Origin: Planctomycetota bacterium
GTDB lineage: Bacteria > Planctomycetota > Planctomycetia > Pirellulales > Pirellulaceae
DNA length: 15,002 nucleotides
NCBI GenBank assembly: GCA_024274855.1
Contig: JAJSAJ010000148.1
Span: 1-15,002, forward strand
Direction: 5' to 3'
Made by a program: the position numbers and the translations under genes. Positions 13,763 to 15,002 of the stretch are shown here, piece by piece. Numbering within the stretch: the stretch's first letter is position 1; each line of letters begins with the position of its first letter. The notes under the pieces were generated by a model that made no database searches, had not been told where the DNA came from, and saw only the letters and a program-made list of their open reading frames with translations.

Positions 13763-15002
13763 CTACCATTTGAGTTCGGGAAGTTTGCGGACCAGGATAT
13801 GCGTGTCCCGATTGCACCCGGTCGGTCCCCAATAGTTGAAATGATACGTGAATTGGCCGTAGCCTCCGGCCATCAAGTTCGGCTTCAACCGAGTGCGGAC
13901 CAGGCTGTTGTGCCCACCGGCTCGCTTGAATTTCCGCAAGGGCGAGCGTGGTACCGACAACGTGCGTTCCGGCGAATGATATTGGATACAAATCCCAGGT
14001 GGGATGCGGGCGGAAACGACGGCACGTGTGACCACGACTCCGTGATCGTTATGCACCTCCACCCAGTCGTTATCGACAATCTCGAGTTCCAACGCATCTT
14101 TGTCGTTAACCCACAGCGGCTCAACACCTCGGGACAGCGTTGACATACGATGGTTGTCACCATAGGTGGAGTGAATATGCCATTTTCCATGCGGGGTCAG
14201 ATAATTCAGTGTCAGCGTGGTGCCGACCGCTTCGCTGAACTTCAAGTCGGCGAACTCTGTCGGTAAAGGCTTCGGCTTGTACGTCGGCACGTGTTCGCCG
14301 AATTGCAGATAGAGGGGATGGTCCAGATAGAAATGTTGCCGGCCGGTCAAGGTTCGCCAGGGAACCATGTTTTCCGTGTTGTAGGTAAACGGAGCGTAGG
14401 CTCGGCCGTCGGTCACCAGTCCCGACCACATGGGACTGTTCAGCAGGCGGAACGGTCGCGTCTGGAGCCCCTCGTAGGTTATTCGCGTGGAACGATGGCC
14501 CTCGGCCAGATGGACCAGGGAAAGCCCCGTCTTTTTCTCCATGTTTTCATAGGACCGGTACGCCAACTCGCCGTTGGTCACGGTGGCGAATCGGAGGACC
14601 ATGTCGCAGACCGATTGGTCTTCTGCAAGCGACGGATAGGTCGTGCCATTCCATGTTTCGGTCGGGCACTCGGCAATCGCTGCTTCGTAGACATCTTCAC
14701 AGGGGTAACTCGTGCCATGTGCTCCCAGGCCATTACGAACGAGCGGCCCAAAGGACATAAACTGATTGTGGAGGTTGGCATAGTCGCGCGTGACCACTTT
14801 GATTGCGGGCATCGTCTTGCCGGGGATCGGCTCGACTTCCCCCTTTGCCCAGTCCTTGAGTTCCGGTTGAGCGATCTCGGCGGGGCTATCATGAGCCAGT
14901 GGCGCAACGATCACATCCTGAACGGGTTCGGGAAAGTGGCTCGCGGCCAACTCGGAGAACTTCTCCGACAACGCCTTGAAGATTTGCCAGTCGCTTCGGG
15001 AC
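13763..15002 (-). CDS. narG: Respiratory nitrate reductase alpha subunit NarG, C-terminal part (5' end beyond window)
   Basis: NarG is the catalytic subunit that reduces nitrate to nitrite at a molybdenum bis-MGD centre in the cytoplasm. Only the last 412 residues are present; E. coli NarG is 1247 residues. The frame is open to the window edge (SRSDWQIFKALSEKFSEL), so the first in-frame TTG is not a real start. Typical NarG stretches are VPWRTLTGRQHFYLDHPLYL, NYLTPHGKWHIHSTYGDNHR, VNDKDALELEIVDNDWVEVH and the C-terminal GGYGQFTYHFNYWGPTGCNR followed by RDTHILVRKL, which parallels E. coli GGYAQLAYGFNYYG. The N-terminal Fe-S ligands and the Mo-binding aspartate lie outside the window. The gene ends with TAG, 18 bases before the narH start, as the leading visible gene of the block. 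Confidence 0.96.
   Translation of the reverse strand, partial: SRSDWQIFKALSEKFSELAASHFPEPVQDVIVAPLAHDSPAEIAQPELKDWAKGEVEPIPGKTMPAIKVVTRDYANLHNQFMSFGPLVRNGLGAHGTSYPCEDVYEAAIAECPTETWNGTTYPSLAEDQSVCDMVLRFATVTNGELAYRSYENMEKKTGLSLVHLAEGHRSTRITYEGLQTRPFRLLNSPMWSGLVTDGRAYAPFTYNTENMVPWRTLTGRQHFYLDHPLYLQFGEHVPTYKPKPLPTEFADLKFSEAVGTTLTLNYLTPHGKWHIHSTYGDNHRMSTLSRGVEPLWVNDKDALELEIVDNDWVEVHNDHGVVVTRAVVSARIPPGICIQYHSPERTLSVPRSPLRKFKRAGGHNSLVRTRLKPNLMAGGYGQFTYHFNYWGPTGCNRDTHILVRKLPELKW

Noticed and set aside
13742..13768. narG and narH lie in the same frame across a TAG, which might hint at another fused gene
   Set aside because: NarG ends at its normal C-terminus, narH has its own AGGAG and GTG at correct spacing, and the few linker codons carry no family-like sequence. 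Separate subunits are the standard form.
13190..14143. Plus-strand open frame of 317 codons opposite narH and narG
   Set aside because: It lies antisense to clear narGH coding sequence, crosses a gene boundary and has no recognisable domain. It is a codon-bias shadow.
1..15002. Search for tRNA genes, CRISPR repeats, insertion sequences and attachment sites
   Set aside because: No repeated units, transposase-like frames, tRNA-like cloverleafs or target duplications were seen by eye; the whole window is accounted for by the genes listed and short gaps.

Overview
The window is one continuous block of genes, all on the minus strand, so transcription runs from position 15002 down to position 1. 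It has two halves. The upstream half (15002 to about 7534) is a membrane-bound respiratory nitrate reductase cluster: narG (C-terminal part only), narH, narJ, narI, then two different NarK-type nitrate/nitrite transporters. The downstream half (7525 to 1) is an alternative complex III (ACIII) quinol:electron-acceptor oxidoreductase cluster in the order actA, actB, actC, actD-actE fusion, actF (partial at the window edge). No tRNA, rRNA, CRISPR array, insertion sequence or plus-strand gene was found. The longest stretch without a gene is about 182 bases (9106-9287).

The layout suggests a Gram-negative-type, nitrate-respiring bacterium of moderate GC content. ACIII plus Nar would fit Planctomycetota, Acidobacteriota or relatives. 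Planctomycetota is my best guess from the overall style of the proteins, but nothing in the window proves it.

The two halves fit together. NarGHI takes electrons from the quinol pool to reduce nitrate in the cytoplasm. The NarK proteins move nitrate in and nitrite out. ACIII takes electrons from the same quinol pool and passes them to periplasmic carriers through the pentaheme ActA and the monoheme ActE. The junction is tight: the Shine-Dalgarno of actA overlaps the stop codon of the second narK gene. The whole block may therefore be one operon, with a possible internal promoter or operator region before the second narK.

The most striking point is actB. Its molybdopterin-oxidoreductase half (4938-6851) and its iron-sulfur half (3906-4937) are in the same frame, separated by one TAG codon at 4938-4940. 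The sequence after the TAG continues as family-like protein with no convincing new start. TAG ends narG and narI in the same window, so it is not globally reassigned. A recent nonsense mutation, a sequencing error, readthrough, or a real split into two proteins are all possible. Other oddities are a periplasmic insert domain in the first NarK, two apparent extra membrane helices in the second NarK, an ActD-ActE fusion with a long low-complexity tail, and an intact N-terminal Fe-S cysteine motif in ActB that the well-studied ACIII complexes lack.
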